Positions 1-7,900 of a stretch of DNA of 64,000 bases are shown here, one piece after another. The notes below the pieces were generated by a model. That model worked only from the letters and a program-made list of their open reading frames with translations, ran no database searches and was not told the DNA's origin. The translations under genes were made by a program, and so were the position numbers. Numbering within the stretch: position 1 is the stretch's first letter; each line of letters opens with the position of its first letter. This DNA is from Achromobacter xylosoxidans A8 (lineage in GTDB: Bacteria; Pseudomonadota; Gammaproteobacteria; Burkholderiales; Burkholderiaceae_B): NCBI RefSeq assembly GCF_000165835.1, contig NC_014640.1:1364001-1428000 (forward strand), written 5' to 3'.

Positions 1-1
1 C

Positions 2-61
2 ATTCCAGGCATGAGCGAAGGCAGTTTCTTCGACCCTTACGTGCCTCCTGAAAGCAAATGA
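2..61 (+). CDS. C-terminal tail of an unidentified protein (5' end outside window)
   Basis: An open frame enters from the left edge and ends at a TGA at 59-61, giving a 19-residue tail ending in PYVPPESK. Too little is present to name a family. It lies on the same strand as argE, 46 bases upstream of it, so the two may share a transcript. The reading frame is chosen because it is open to the edge and ends just before a clear new gene; another frame cannot be excluded. Confidence 0.4.
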   Translation: MPGMSEGSFFDPYVPPESK

Positions 62-107
62 ACCGGCGGCGCGCTCGTGCGCCGCCCGCCTCCTGCAGGT
101 CCATGCC

Positions 108-1283
108 ATGAGCACACCGACCCCCGACAACAGTCCAGACCTATTGCGCGAGCTGCTCGCGTTTCAATCCGTCACGTTGACGCCCAATATCGAACTGATC
201 GAGCGCGTGCGGGAGCTGCTGGCGCAGGCCGGCATCGCGTCCACGCTGGCGGCGGACCCGCAGGACGCCCGGCGGAGCAATCTGTTCGCGTCCGTCGGCC
301 CCTTGGATGTACCCGGCATCCTGCTCTCCGGCCACACCGACGTGGTCCCCGTGGCAGGCCAGCCCTGGACCTCGCCGCCTTTCGAGGCGACCGTGCGCGA
401 TGGGCGCATCTATGGGCGGGGCAGCGCGGATATGAAGGGCTTCGTGGCCTGCGCCGTGATGGCCATGATCCGCGCGGCCCATCAGCCTCTTGCGCGGCCC
501 TTGCATCTGGCGCTGTCGTTCGATGAGGAAATCGGCTGCGTGGGGGTGCGCCATCTGCTGCGCGCGCTGGAACACATGAAGCCGGCTCCGCTGCTCTGCG
601 TGGTGGGCGAGCCCACGCTGATGAAGATCGGCACCGGCAACAAAGGCAAGGCGGCCTATCGGGCCCTGTGCTGCGGCCAGGCGGGCCACTCCGGGCTGGC
701 GCCGTTTTTCGTCAATGCCATCCATACGGCCAGCGATCTGATCGGCGCGCTGCGCGACGTGCAGCAGGACCTTGCCGAACACGGTCCGCGCGAAGCCGGC
801 TATGACGTGCCGTACACGACGGTGCATGCAGGCACCATCAAGGGCGGCACGGCGCTCAACATCGTGCCGGCGGAATGCGAAGTCAATTTCGAGATCCGCA
901 ACGTCGCGCAGGATGACCCGAACCTGATCCTGGCGCGGGTGCTGGAGTTGACCAGGGCGAAAATGCGCGCCGCGGGCGCGCGGGCGGATGCCGCCCCGCC
1001 TCGGATCGAGCTGGTCAACAGCTATCCTGGCCTTGCCACGGCGGACGATTCGGCGGCCGTCGCGCTGCTGGCCTCATGGCTGCCGCCAGACACGCCGCTC
1101 ACCAAGGCCGCCTTCGGCACCGAAGGCGGGCTGTTCCAGCAGCTATGGGCGCAAACTTCGGTGCTGATCTGTGGGCCTGGCAGCATCGAGGTGGCGCACA
1201 AGGCCGATGAGTACGTCGAGCTTTCGCAGCTGGAGGCCTGCGACGCCATGCTGGAGAAGTTGACGCAGTATCTGGCGATTTGA
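108..1283 (+). CDS. argE: Acetylornithine deacetylase (M20 family)
   Basis: This 391-residue protein is expected to remove the acetyl group from N-acetylornithine in arginine synthesis, in the cytoplasm. The M20 metallopeptidase pattern is complete: SGHTDVVPV with the first metal-binding His near residue 73, GRGSADMKG with the bridging Asp near 105, the catalytic DEE pair in FDEEIGC near 138, and VGEPT followed by GNKGK, which is typical of ArgE. A C-terminal CGPGSIEVAHKADEYV segment carries the last His ligand. Length is normal for ArgE. Related M20 enzymes such as succinyl-diaminopimelate desuccinylase are less likely given the ArgE-type motifs. No other arginine gene is adjacent. Confidence 0.9.
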   Translation: MSTPTPDNSPDLLRELLAFQSVTLTPNIELIERVRELLAQAGIASTLAADPQDARRSNLFASVGPLDVPGILLSGHTDVVPVAGQPWTSPPFEATVRDGRIYGRGSADMKGFVACAVMAMIRAAHQPLARPLHLALSFDEEIGCVGVRHLLRALEHMKPAPLLCVVGEPTLMKIGTGNKGKAAYRALCCGQAGHSGLAPFFVNAIHTASDLIGALRDVQQDLAEHGPREAGYDVPYTTVHAGTIKGGTALNIVPAECEVNFEIRNVAQDDPNLILARVLELTRAKMRAAGARADAAPPRIELVNSYPGLATADDSAAVALLASWLPPDTPLTKAAFGTEGGLFQQLWAQTSVLICGPGSIEVAHKADEYVELSQLEACDAMLEKLTQYLAI

Positions 1284-1409
1284 TCCGCTTACAAATCACG
1301 ACGCGGCTCGCACCTGGCGGCCGGCAACGTTTCGAAGCAATTGCCCGTGGAACCCTGAATTCAAGAGCCTGCTATAAAGTCGGCTACAGCTTTTCTGTAG
1401 GGCCAGGAA

Positions 1410-1676
1410 ATGTCCATTCAAATGTTGAGCCGCTGGGGTGTGGCGATTTTTGCGGCTGCGCTGATGGCCGGCTGCTCTTCGAGCGGTCCCAAGACGTCGG
1501 ATCAAGGTTCCAAATCGTATTCCTCCACCGCCCGCGCCGAAGGCGAGTGTGCGAAGCGCAGCAAGTGCATCTATAAAGGCGCGTACGAATCAGGCGAACG
1601 CAACTACGCCGAAGCGGAAGCCAAGCGCCTGAACATCGCCGAACTGGAGCGCCTGCGCCGCGCTTTCGGCAATTGA
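1410..1676 (+). CDS. Small putative lipoprotein
   Basis: An 88-residue protein with a short signal peptide ending in the lipobox LMAGC (Cys22), followed by a Ser/Lys-rich linker. The mature part is polar, holds two cysteines (around ECAKRSKC) and ends in a Glu/Arg-rich segment that may be helical. I do not recognise a named family. A second in-frame ATG lies at 1422; the AGGA just before 1410 fits the later start better in spacing, so the first four residues are uncertain. A TATAAA element lies about 35 bases upstream. Its stop codon overlaps the TTG start proposed for the next gene, which suggests translational coupling. Confidence 0.7.
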   Translation: MSIQMLSRWGVAIFAAALMAGCSSSGPKTSDQGSKSYSSTARAEGECAKRSKCIYKGAYESGERNYAEAEAKRLNIAELERLRRAFGN

Positions 1677-2284
1677 AGCTGGCAGAAAACCGGCGCGCGC
1701 CCACGCCCGAAGAAATCATGCGGCACTACGACGCGGACCCGGACGAGGATCCCTGGGTTCGGGGCAAGCCTGCGCCGGAACTGGTCGCGGTCGTACCCTA
1801 TGACCCTGATTGGCCGGTCCGCTATGGCCGGCTTGAGTCGCAGGTGCGCGAGGCATTGGGACCGGTCGCGCTGGCGGTCGAGCATATGGGTTCGACGGCG
1901 GTGCCGGGCCTGCCGGCCAAGCCGGTGATAGATATCGATCTGACGGTAGCCGACCCCGTGCAGGAGGACGCTTATGTCCCCGCCCTGGAGGCGGCGGGTT
2001 ACCTGCTGGTCTTGCGGGAGCCGTCCTGGCACCAGCACCGCGTGCTGCAGTTGGCCGCTCCGCGCGTGAACCTGCACGTGTTTGGTCCGGATTGCCCCGA
2101 GAACATCCGGCACCGGATGTTCCGCGACTGGCTGCGCCAGCATGATGCCGACCGCGATCTGTACGCCCAGGCCAAGCGCGAGGCGGCGGCCGGGGTGATG
2201 CAGGTCATGGAGTACAACAAGCGCAAGGAGGCGGTCCTGCGCCAGATCTACGAGCGCATGTTCCGCGCCGCCGGCTTCATCTGA
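1673..2284 (+). CDS. GrpB/UPF0157 family protein
   Basis: A 203-residue protein of the GrpB (UPF0157) family, whose fold is related to nucleotidyltransferases; cellular role not established. The diagnostic signature is visible as EHMGSTAVPGLPAKPVIDID around residues 78-97, together with YDPDWP before it and LHVF later. The frame opens with TTG at 1673, overlapping the preceding stop; an in-frame ATG at 1718 gives a protein starting MRHYDADPDEDPW and is an alternative start. The family call is firm; substrate and partner are unknown. Confidence 0.8.
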   Translation: MKLAENRRAPTPEEIMRHYDADPDEDPWVRGKPAPELVAVVPYDPDWPVRYGRLESQVREALGPVALAVEHMGSTAVPGLPAKPVIDIDLTVADPVQEDAYVPALEAAGYLLVLREPSWHQHRVLQLAAPRVNLHVFGPDCPENIRHRMFRDWLRQHDADRDLYAQAKREAAAGVMQVMEYNKRKEAVLRQIYERMFRAAGFI

Positions 2285-2315
2285 GGCGCGGCGGCCCGGA
2301 TCATCCCTGTCCGCT

Positions 2316-3524
2316 TCAGTAGTGGCTCTTGAGTGGTACGGCCGGGTCGGCCAGCACGTCACGGGGCGGGTTCAGCCCCAGTTCCAGCAACTTGCGCGCG
2401 GCCAGGTGGTCCATCGGCGCGTTGATCGATTCGACGCAGACCAGATGGCCGTCGGCGAAGTGCAGAATCGAGAAGCTGCCGGGCTTGGCGCCCGGACGCA
2501 GGACGCGTTCGGTATCCGGCGGCGCCAGGCCGGCGATCTGCAGGCGCAAAGCGCCTTGATCGGACCAGAACCAGGGCAGGGCGTGATATGGCGTCTTCGT
2601 GCCGAGCAGGACGCCGGCCAGGGTGCGGGCCTGGTCGTTGGCGTTCTGCACCGATTCCAGCCGCAGGGTCTTGCCCCAACGTGCATACGGAAAGGACGTG
2701 CAGTCGCCGATGGCGTAGATGCCCGGCGCCGAGGTCTGCATCAGTCCGTCGACCACGATGCCGTTCAGGCAGTCCAGGCCAGCGGCTTGCGCCAGCGTGA
2801 TCTCGGGCACGGCGCCGATGCCGGCGACCAGCAGGTCCACGGGATGTTCCACGTCATTGACCACGACGCTGCGCACGCGGCCGTTTTCCGTGCGGATGTG
2901 TTGCAGGTCGGAGGATAGGCGCAGGTCGACGCCGGAATCGTGCAGCACGCGGGCGACGTGTTCCGAGGCTTCGGGCGATACGGAGCGCGCCAGCAGGCGC
3001 GGCGCGGATTCGAAGACGGTGACCGGGCGGCCCAGGGCACCGGCCGTGGCGGCGATTTCCAGGCCGATGAAACCACCGCCCACGACCGTGACCGAAGGCG
3101 CATCCGCGATCGCGGCGCGCAGGCGCGCGGCGTCGTCGGCGTTGCGCAGGTAGATCAGATTCTGCAGTTCGTCGGGGACGTCCGGCAGGCGCCGCGCGCG
3201 CGTGCCGGTGGCCAGCACCAGTGCGTCATAGTCGAGTTGCTTGCCTGAAGCCAGCGTCAGCCGGCGCGCGTCGCGGTCGATGCCGACCGCGGGGTCCGCC
3301 AGCAGGACTTGCACGCCGGCGTCGGCGTAGACCGCCTCGGCGCGCAGCAGCTGGATCGGAGCTTCCGGATCCTTGATGTAGGTCTTGGAGAGCGGCGGCC
3401 GGTGGTAGGGCAGCGAGGCCTCTTCGCACACCAGCGTCAGGCTGCCGGGAAAGCCGCCTTCTATCAGGCTGGCGCACAATTGCGCCGCCGCGTGGCCGCC
3501 GCCCACGATTACCACCTTCTCCAT
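2316..3524 (-). CDS. FAD-dependent ferredoxin/rubredoxin-reductase-like NAD(P)H oxidoreductase
   Basis: A 402-residue flavoprotein of the pyridine nucleotide-disulfide oxidoreductase superfamily, closest in layout to putidaredoxin/ferredoxin reductases that pass electrons from NAD(P)H to a small iron-sulfur protein. Visible parts are the N-terminal FAD-binding VIVGGGHAAAQL, PYHRPPLSK, the ATGTRARRLP segment, a second dinucleotide fold VTVVGGGFIGLEIAA near residue 145, and YAIGDC near 270, where the FAD phosphate is bound. The length fits the family. No ferredoxin, oxygenase or P450 gene is adjacent, so the electron acceptor is unknown. It is transcribed convergently with the GrpB-like gene. 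Confidence 0.85.
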   Translation of the reverse strand: MEKVVIVGGGHAAAQLCASLIEGGFPGSLTLVCEEASLPYHRPPLSKTYIKDPEAPIQLLRAEAVYADAGVQVLLADPAVGIDRDARRLTLASGKQLDYDALVLATGTRARRLPDVPDELQNLIYLRNADDAARLRAAIADAPSVTVVGGGFIGLEIAATAGALGRPVTVFESAPRLLARSVSPEASEHVARVLHDSGVDLRLSSDLQHIRTENGRVRSVVVNDVEHPVDLLVAGIGAVPEITLAQAAGLDCLNGIVVDGLMQTSAPGIYAIGDCTSFPYARWGKTLRLESVQNANDQARTLAGVLLGTKTPYHALPWFWSDQGALRLQIAGLAPPDTERVLRPGAKPGSFSILHFADGHLVCVESINAPMDHLAARKLLELGLNPPRDVLADPAVPLKSHY

Positions 3525-3678
3525 GCATGACTCCTGTTCTGCCTGGCCCGGTTTCGGGCCGAATCGGCAATCCTACCGCAGGTGGCGGCGGGAAGGGCTG
3601 CATGAAGGCGGAGGCGGGCGTTGCGTGTCTTGGGGAAGGATCAGGCCGTGGCGTTCGGCGCGGTTTTTGGGGACAGGA

Positions 3679-3858
3679 TCAAGCGCCCGGGAACATGTAG
3701 CGGGCGGAAACAGCCAGGATGCGCTGGGCCGATTCGCGCAGCCTGCGGGCTTCGCGGTGGGCGTTGAGGGAAACCACGGCGTCATAGCGGCGCGCGCTGA
3801 GCGGACCGGCCAGCAGCACCGGACGGCGGGTAAGGATGGGGGATATCAAGCGTTGCAT
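3679..3858 (-). CDS. Possible small basic protein (hypothetical)
   Basis: A 59-residue Arg-rich frame beginning MQRLISPILTRR, with an AGGA about nine bases ahead of this ATG; another ATG nine bases upstream (3867) sits directly on the AGGA and is less likely. The composition looks protein-like rather than a shadow frame, and nothing convincing lies on the other strand. I recognise no family. If it is not a gene, the stretch from 3525 to 4070 is non-coding. Confidence 0.45.
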   Translation of the reverse strand: MQRLISPILTRRPVLLAGPLSARRYDAVVSLNAHREARRLRESAQRILAVSARYMFPGA

Positions 3859-4070
3859 GTGGAGCATTCCTGCGGGCGCCAGGCCCAGTCGATGCCAGCT
3901 ATCGTAAGGCGGCCAGGGGCGGCGGCCAACGAATTACCTTTTATATGAATATCCGGCGCGGTCCTGGAAGTCAGGCGGGCTGGCGGATATCCGAACGGCA
4001 GTATCGCCCGCGAGTGTGACAGCCATATGCCAATGCTCCGCCACGTTCCAGGCGCGGCCGGAGCCGGGGC

Positions 4071-4101
4071 TTGTCAGTTCTAATACTACGCGGTAGCATT
4101 A
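4071..4101 (+). promoter_or_regulatory. Promoter with TetR-type operator palindrome upstream of the CoA-transferase
   Basis: The 21 bases at 4081-4101 form an imperfect palindrome with arms TAATACTAC and GTAGCATTA around GCG (one mismatch). A TTGTCA at 4071 and TAGCAT at 4094, 17 bases apart, would make the palindrome overlap the spacer and -10 element. A 15-of-21 match lies at 6005-6025, on the other side of the TetR gene. The assignment to that TetR protein is inference. Confidence 0.55.
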
Positions 4102-4130
4102 AAAAAACGAATGCTGGATCGGAGACAAAA

Positions 4131-5270
4131 ATGGCATTGCCCCTGGAAGGTCTGCTGGTGATCGCTGTGGAGCAGGCAGCTGCAGCGCCGTATGCCTCGT
4201 CGCGGCTGGCTGATGCCGGCGCGCGCGTCATCAAGATCGAACGCGCGGCCGGCGATTTCGCGCGCGGCTATGACGGGGCGGTCATGGGCGACAGCACATA
4301 TTTCGTCTGGCTCAATCGGGGCAAGGAATCAATCGTTCTCGATTTCTCGCAGCCTGAGGATCTGGCGCTGCTGCGCACGCTGATCTTGCAGGCTGACGTG
4401 CTGATCCAGAACCTGGGCCCGGGCGCGGCGGAACGCGCCGGCTTCGGCTGGAAGGAAATGCGGGCCGCCAATCCCCGGCTGATTACCTGCGACATCACGG
4501 GTTACGGCGAGTCGGGCCCCTATGCGGAGATGCGCGCCTACGACCTGCTGGTGCAGGCCGAATCGGGCATCGCGTCGGTGACTGGCACGCCGGAGGCCCC
4601 GGGCAGGGTGGGCATATCCGCCTGCGATATCGGCACCGGCATGTATGCGCACGCGGCCATCCTGGAGGCGCTGCTGCAGCGCGAGCGGACAGGGCAGGGC
4701 AGCGCCCTGCACGTGTCGCTGTTCGACGCCATGGCCGACTGGATGACCGTGCCCCTGCTGCACTACGACTACGCCGGCACGGTGTGGCCGCGCGTAGGCC
4801 TCGGACATCCGACCATCGCTCCCTATGGCGCCTTCGCCTGCCAGGGCGGCCAGTCGCTCCTGATCGGCGTGCAGAACGACGGCGAATGGCGCCGCTTCGC
4901 TTGCGATGTGCTGCTGAAGCCCGAATGGGTCGACGACGAGCGCTACCGCAGCAATCGCGACCGCGTGCTGCATGCCGAGGAATTGAAAGCCGCAATCGAA
5001 GCTGTGCTGAGTACGGTGGCGCTGGAGGAATTGCGGCGGCGTCTGACGCTGGCGAAGATTGCCTATGCGTCAGTCAACGGCGTCAAGGAATTGTCGGCGC
5101 ATCCGCACCTGCGCCGCTCGGAGGTGCGCACCGCGCACGGGGTGGCGTCCATCGTGGCGCCGCCAGTCCAGATCCGGGGCGAGCCGCGCCGCTTGGGCGA
5201 AGTGCCCGCCATAGGCGCCCATACGCAGGCGGTCCGCGATGAGTTCGCGGGCGCCGGCCGGCAGGCCTGA
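4131..5270 (+). CDS. CaiB/BaiF type III CoA-transferase
   Basis: A 379-residue family III CoA-transferase, which moves CoA between carboxylic acids through an enzyme-bound aspartyl intermediate. It shows the usual start LPLEGLLVIAVEQAAAAPYA, VIKIERAAGDFARG, NRGKESIVLD and QNLGPGAAERAG, and the probable catalytic Asp in SACDIGTGMYAH near residue 168. The start is set at the ATG at 4131 because GGAGA lies just ahead; the frame extends upstream to a TTG, but that region holds the promoter palindrome. Its neighbours (TetR, crotonase, acyl-CoA dehydrogenase, second CoA-transferase) suggest activation of an imported acid for beta-oxidation-like breakdown. The substrate cannot be read from sequence. 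Confidence 0.85.
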   Translation: MALPLEGLLVIAVEQAAAAPYASSRLADAGARVIKIERAAGDFARGYDGAVMGDSTYFVWLNRGKESIVLDFSQPEDLALLRTLILQADVLIQNLGPGAAERAGFGWKEMRAANPRLITCDITGYGESGPYAEMRAYDLLVQAESGIASVTGTPEAPGRVGISACDIGTGMYAHAAILEALLQRERTGQGSALHVSLFDAMADWMTVPLLHYDYAGTVWPRVGLGHPTIAPYGAFACQGGQSLLIGVQNDGEWRRFACDVLLKPEWVDDERYRSNRDRVLHAEELKAAIEAVLSTVALEELRRRLTLAKIAYASVNGVKELSAHPHLRRSEVRTAHGVASIVAPPVQIRGEPRRLGEVPAIGAHTQAVRDEFAGAGRQA

Positions 5271-5311
5271 GGGTAGAATTTCGCGTTTATTTCCGCCACA
5301 GCAAGGACATT

Positions 5312-5953
5312 ATGGGACGGCCCAGCCTGATAGACAGCACGGAAGGGATCGAGAAGCGGCTCGCCATTCTCGATGCGGCCGCGTCCGTGTTCATGAACCT
5401 GGGCTTTTCAGCGGCGTCGCTGGACGACATCAGCGTGGCCTACGGCGCGACCAAAGGCATCATCTATTACTACTACCGCAATAAATCGGCGCTGTTCTTC
5501 GCCGTGCAGCGGCGCGCGATGGAACTGACCCGCGAAGCGATCGAGCCGCATGCGCTGTCGGCCGAACGGCCGGCCGTCAAGCTGCGGAAGATGGCGCATG
5601 ACCATACCGTGCTGATGATGGAGCATCTGGCCTACCTGCGCGTCGCGGCGCAAGGGTTGGAACTGCATCTGACGGGGCGCACCACCGCGTCCGAACGTGC
5701 CGAACTGGAGGAAATCCTCAAGTTGCGGGCGGCGAATGAAGCCTTGTATATGCGTGTAATCGAGGAAGGCGTGCAGTGCGGCGATTTCCGCGCCATGGAC
5801 GCCAAGCTGCTGGTCAAGCCGCTGCTGGGGGCTTTGAACTGGACTTCGCGCTGGTATCACCCGCGCAAGAACGAAACCGCCAAGGACCGCGAGCGCGTTG
5901 CCAGCGAACTGGCCGGCTTTGCGGTCAGCGCCTTGTTGCCGCATCCGCAGTAA
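5312..5953 (+). CDS. TetR family transcriptional regulator
   Basis: A 213-residue TetR-type repressor. The N-terminal helix-turn-helix domain (about residues 10-60) shows ILDAAASVFMNLGF, SLDDISVAYGATKG and IYYYYRNKSALF, the classic TetR pattern. The rest is the ligand-binding helical domain, where an acyl-CoA ligand would fit the neighbourhood. It starts 41 bases after the CoA-transferase and is followed by a strong terminator. Palindromes resembling each other lie before the flanking genes at 4081 and 6005, and a half-site-like GGTAGAATT lies at 5273, so it probably represses the whole block and perhaps itself. Confidence 0.85.
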   Translation: MGRPSLIDSTEGIEKRLAILDAAASVFMNLGFSAASLDDISVAYGATKGIIYYYYRNKSALFFAVQRRAMELTREAIEPHALSAERPAVKLRKMAHDHTVLMMEHLAYLRVAAQGLELHLTGRTTASERAELEEILKLRAANEALYMRVIEEGVQCGDFRAMDAKLLVKPLLGALNWTSRWYHPRKNETAKDRERVASELAGFAVSALLPHPQ

Positions 5954-5959
5954 AGCCGG

Positions 5960-5994
5960 GCCGCGCGAACGGACCGTTCCGCGCGGCTTTTTTT
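5960..5994 (+). terminator. Intrinsic terminator after tetR
   Basis: GCCGCGCG-AACGG pairs with CCGTT-CCGCGCGGC (one bulged base) around a single A, followed by a run of seven T. It separates tetR from the crotonase gene, so the latter needs its own promoter, consistent with the operator at 6005. Confidence 0.8.
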
Positions 5995-6004
5995 CTAATC
6001 ATTT

Positions 6005-6025
6005 TAATACTGCTTGGTATTATTC
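6005..6025 (+). promoter_or_regulatory. Second TetR-type operator/promoter, upstream of crotonase
   Basis: The 21 bases begin TAATACT and contain GGTATTATT; position by position 15 of 21 match the element at 4081-4101. Its TATTAT at 6018-6023 could act as the -10 element, in the same place within the motif as TAGCAT in the first site. It starts 44 bases before the crotonase ATG, against 50 for the first site. Confidence 0.5.
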
Positions 6026-6048
6026 AAACTACAGGACGACAGCGATTC

Positions 6049-6819
6049 ATGGCTCCGAAAATCCTGGTGGAACGCGCCGGTTTTGTGACCACGGTAATCA
6101 TCAACCGGCCCGAGGTGCGCAATGCGTTGGATCGCGAGGCGGCCTCCGAACTGGCGCGAGCGCTGCGCGAATTCGATGCGGACGAACAGGCCCGGGTGGC
6201 CGTGCTGTGCGGCGCCGGCGGCGCCTTCTGTTCAGGCGCTGATCTGAAGGAATTGGCGGGAGGCACCGACTACGAGCCCTGGGCAGGCAGCCCGGACGGC
6301 CCTTTGCATGCGCCGCTGTCCAAGCCCGTCATCGCGGCGGTGGCGGGACATGCCTGCGCGGGCGGGTTGGGCGTGGCGCTGTGGTGCGATCTGCGCGTCG
6401 CGGAGGAAAGCGCCTCGTTCGCCGTCCTGTCGCGCCGTTGGGGCGTGCCGATGAGCGATGGCACGACCGTGCGGCTGCCACGCCTGATAGGCATGAGCCG
6501 CGCCCTGGACATGTTGCTGACCGCCCGTATTGTGCTGGCTCCGGAAGCCGAGCGCTTCGGGCTGGTCAACCGAGTGGTGCCGGACGGACAAGCGCGTGCC
6601 GAGGCCGAGGCGTTGGCACGTCAGATGGCGCAATTCCCGCAGATCGCGATGCGCTCGGACCGGCAATCGGCCTATGCCCAGATCGCCTTGTCCGAGCGGG
6701 ATGCGGTGGCTGCGGAGATGGCCTACGCCGCCGCCGCGCGAAAACTGGAGGCGCGCGCTGGCGCGCAACGTTTCGAGCAGGGTGCGGGGCGTCATGGCGC
6801 CTTGCCCGAAGCCGATTAG
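6049..6819 (+). CDS. Enoyl-CoA hydratase/isomerase (crotonase) family protein
   Basis: A 256-residue crotonase-fold enzyme, expected to hydrate or isomerise an enoyl-CoA in the cytoplasm. Visible features are INRPEVRNALD, the oxyanion-hole segments GAFCSGADLKEL near 62-74 and GHACAGGLGVALWCDLRVA near 104-122, and GLVNRVV. The frame stays open far upstream but that region is tetR and its terminator; the ATG at 6049, shortly after the operator-like palindrome, is the sensible start. The next gene begins nine bases after the stop, so the two are probably co-transcribed. Glutamates usual for hydratases are not clearly in place, so another crotonase reaction is possible. Confidence 0.82.
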   Translation: MAPKILVERAGFVTTVIINRPEVRNALDREAASELARALREFDADEQARVAVLCGAGGAFCSGADLKELAGGTDYEPWAGSPDGPLHAPLSKPVIAAVAGHACAGGLGVALWCDLRVAEESASFAVLSRRWGVPMSDGTTVRLPRLIGMSRALDMLLTARIVLAPEAERFGLVNRVVPDGQARAEAEALARQMAQFPQIAMRSDRQSAYAQIALSERDAVAAEMAYAAAARKLEARAGAQRFEQGAGRHGALPEAD

Positions 6820-6828
6820 GAGAGAACC

Positions 6829-7839
6829 ATGCGAGCCGTCATCTGCCGCGGGCTGGACGATCCCAGCCAAGTCAGCGTCGAGACCTGCGCCGCGCCGCCT
6901 TTGCCGGCGGACAGCGTGCGCATCGAAGTGCATTCCTGCGGCGTGAGCTTCGCCAACCTGCTGGTGTTGCAGGGCAAGCACCAGAACCGGCCGCCGCTAC
7001 CCCTGACGCCAGGCACCGAGGTGGCGGGCATCGTGCGGGAATGCGCCGCGGGCGTGACGCTGTTCCGTCCGGGCGACCGGGTGGTGGCCGGCGTGCAATC
7101 GGGCGGCTTTGCCAGCGAAGTGGTGGCGCCGGTCGACACGACATTCGCTCTGCCCGACGGGGTGGATTTCGATAGCGCCGTACAGTTTCCAACCATCTAC
7201 GCCACGGCCTATGGCGCGCTGCGCTGGCGCGCGCATCTGCAGCCGGGCGAGACGGTGCTGGTGCACGGGGCCAGCGGCGGCAGCGGGCTGGCGGCCATCG
7301 AGATCGCCAAGCGGCTGGGCGCGCGCGTGATCGCGTGCGCCAGCACCCAGGCCAAGCTCGACGCGGCGCGGGCGCACGGCGCCGACCACGGGCACAACTA
7401 CCGGGAAGGCGGCTTCCGCGACGCGGTGCTGGCCCTGACCGATGGGCGCGGCGCCGATGTGATCTTCGATCCGGTGGGCGGCAAGGTGTTCGAGGAGTCG
7501 TTGCGTTGTGTCGCGCCTGAAGGGCGCTTGATTCCGATGGGATTCGCTGGCGGCGACATTCCGCAGATTCCCGCCAACATCCTGCTGGTCAAGAACGCCA
7601 CCGCGATCGGCATCTATTGGGGCTACTACATGGGCTGGGGCAGGGTGCCCGTCCCGCCCGAGCGCAGGGCGGCGGTGCGCGCCGCCTTCGCCACGATGTT
7701 CGATTGGGTCGTCGAAGGGGCGCTGAAACCCTACACCCAGCAGACCTACCCGTTGGAGGCATACGCGGCAGCATTGGCCGCGCTGGCCTCCCGCGAGGTC
7801 ATCGGACGGGTCGCCTTGCATCCGCAGTCATCTTCCTGA
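6829..7839 (+). CDS. Zinc-less MDR-family NADPH:quinone oxidoreductase-like protein
   Basis: A 336-residue medium-chain dehydrogenase/reductase of the quinone oxidoreductase branch. The N-terminal GroES-like part contains GVSFANLLVLQGKHQ and PLTPGTEVAG; the NADPH-binding fold reads VLVHGASGGSGLAAIEIAK near residues 140-158, and ARGADVIFDPVGG-like residues follow. The Cys/His residues of zinc alcohol dehydrogenases are absent. Length fits the family. It lies nine bases after the crotonase gene and 61 before a Bug-type receptor, so it is likely a reductive or oxidative step in the same CoA-linked pathway. A true quinone substrate is not implied. Confidence 0.82.
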   Translation: MRAVICRGLDDPSQVSVETCAAPPLPADSVRIEVHSCGVSFANLLVLQGKHQNRPPLPLTPGTEVAGIVRECAAGVTLFRPGDRVVAGVQSGGFASEVVAPVDTTFALPDGVDFDSAVQFPTIYATAYGALRWRAHLQPGETVLVHGASGGSGLAAIEIAKRLGARVIACASTQAKLDAARAHGADHGHNYREGGFRDAVLALTDGRGADVIFDPVGGKVFEESLRCVAPEGRLIPMGFAGGDIPQIPANILLVKNATAIGIYWGYYMGWGRVPVPPERRAAVRAAFATMFDWVVEGALKPYTQQTYPLEAYAAALAALASREVIGRVALHPQSSS

Positions 7840-7900
7840 CCGCGAAACGCTGGCGCCCGCAATTCCAAAAGACAACAGAGCACACAAAGGAGTTGGAGAC

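Noticed and set aside
5776-6048. Longer N-terminus for the crotonase
   Set aside because: It would cover the end of tetR, its terminator and the operator-like palindrome.
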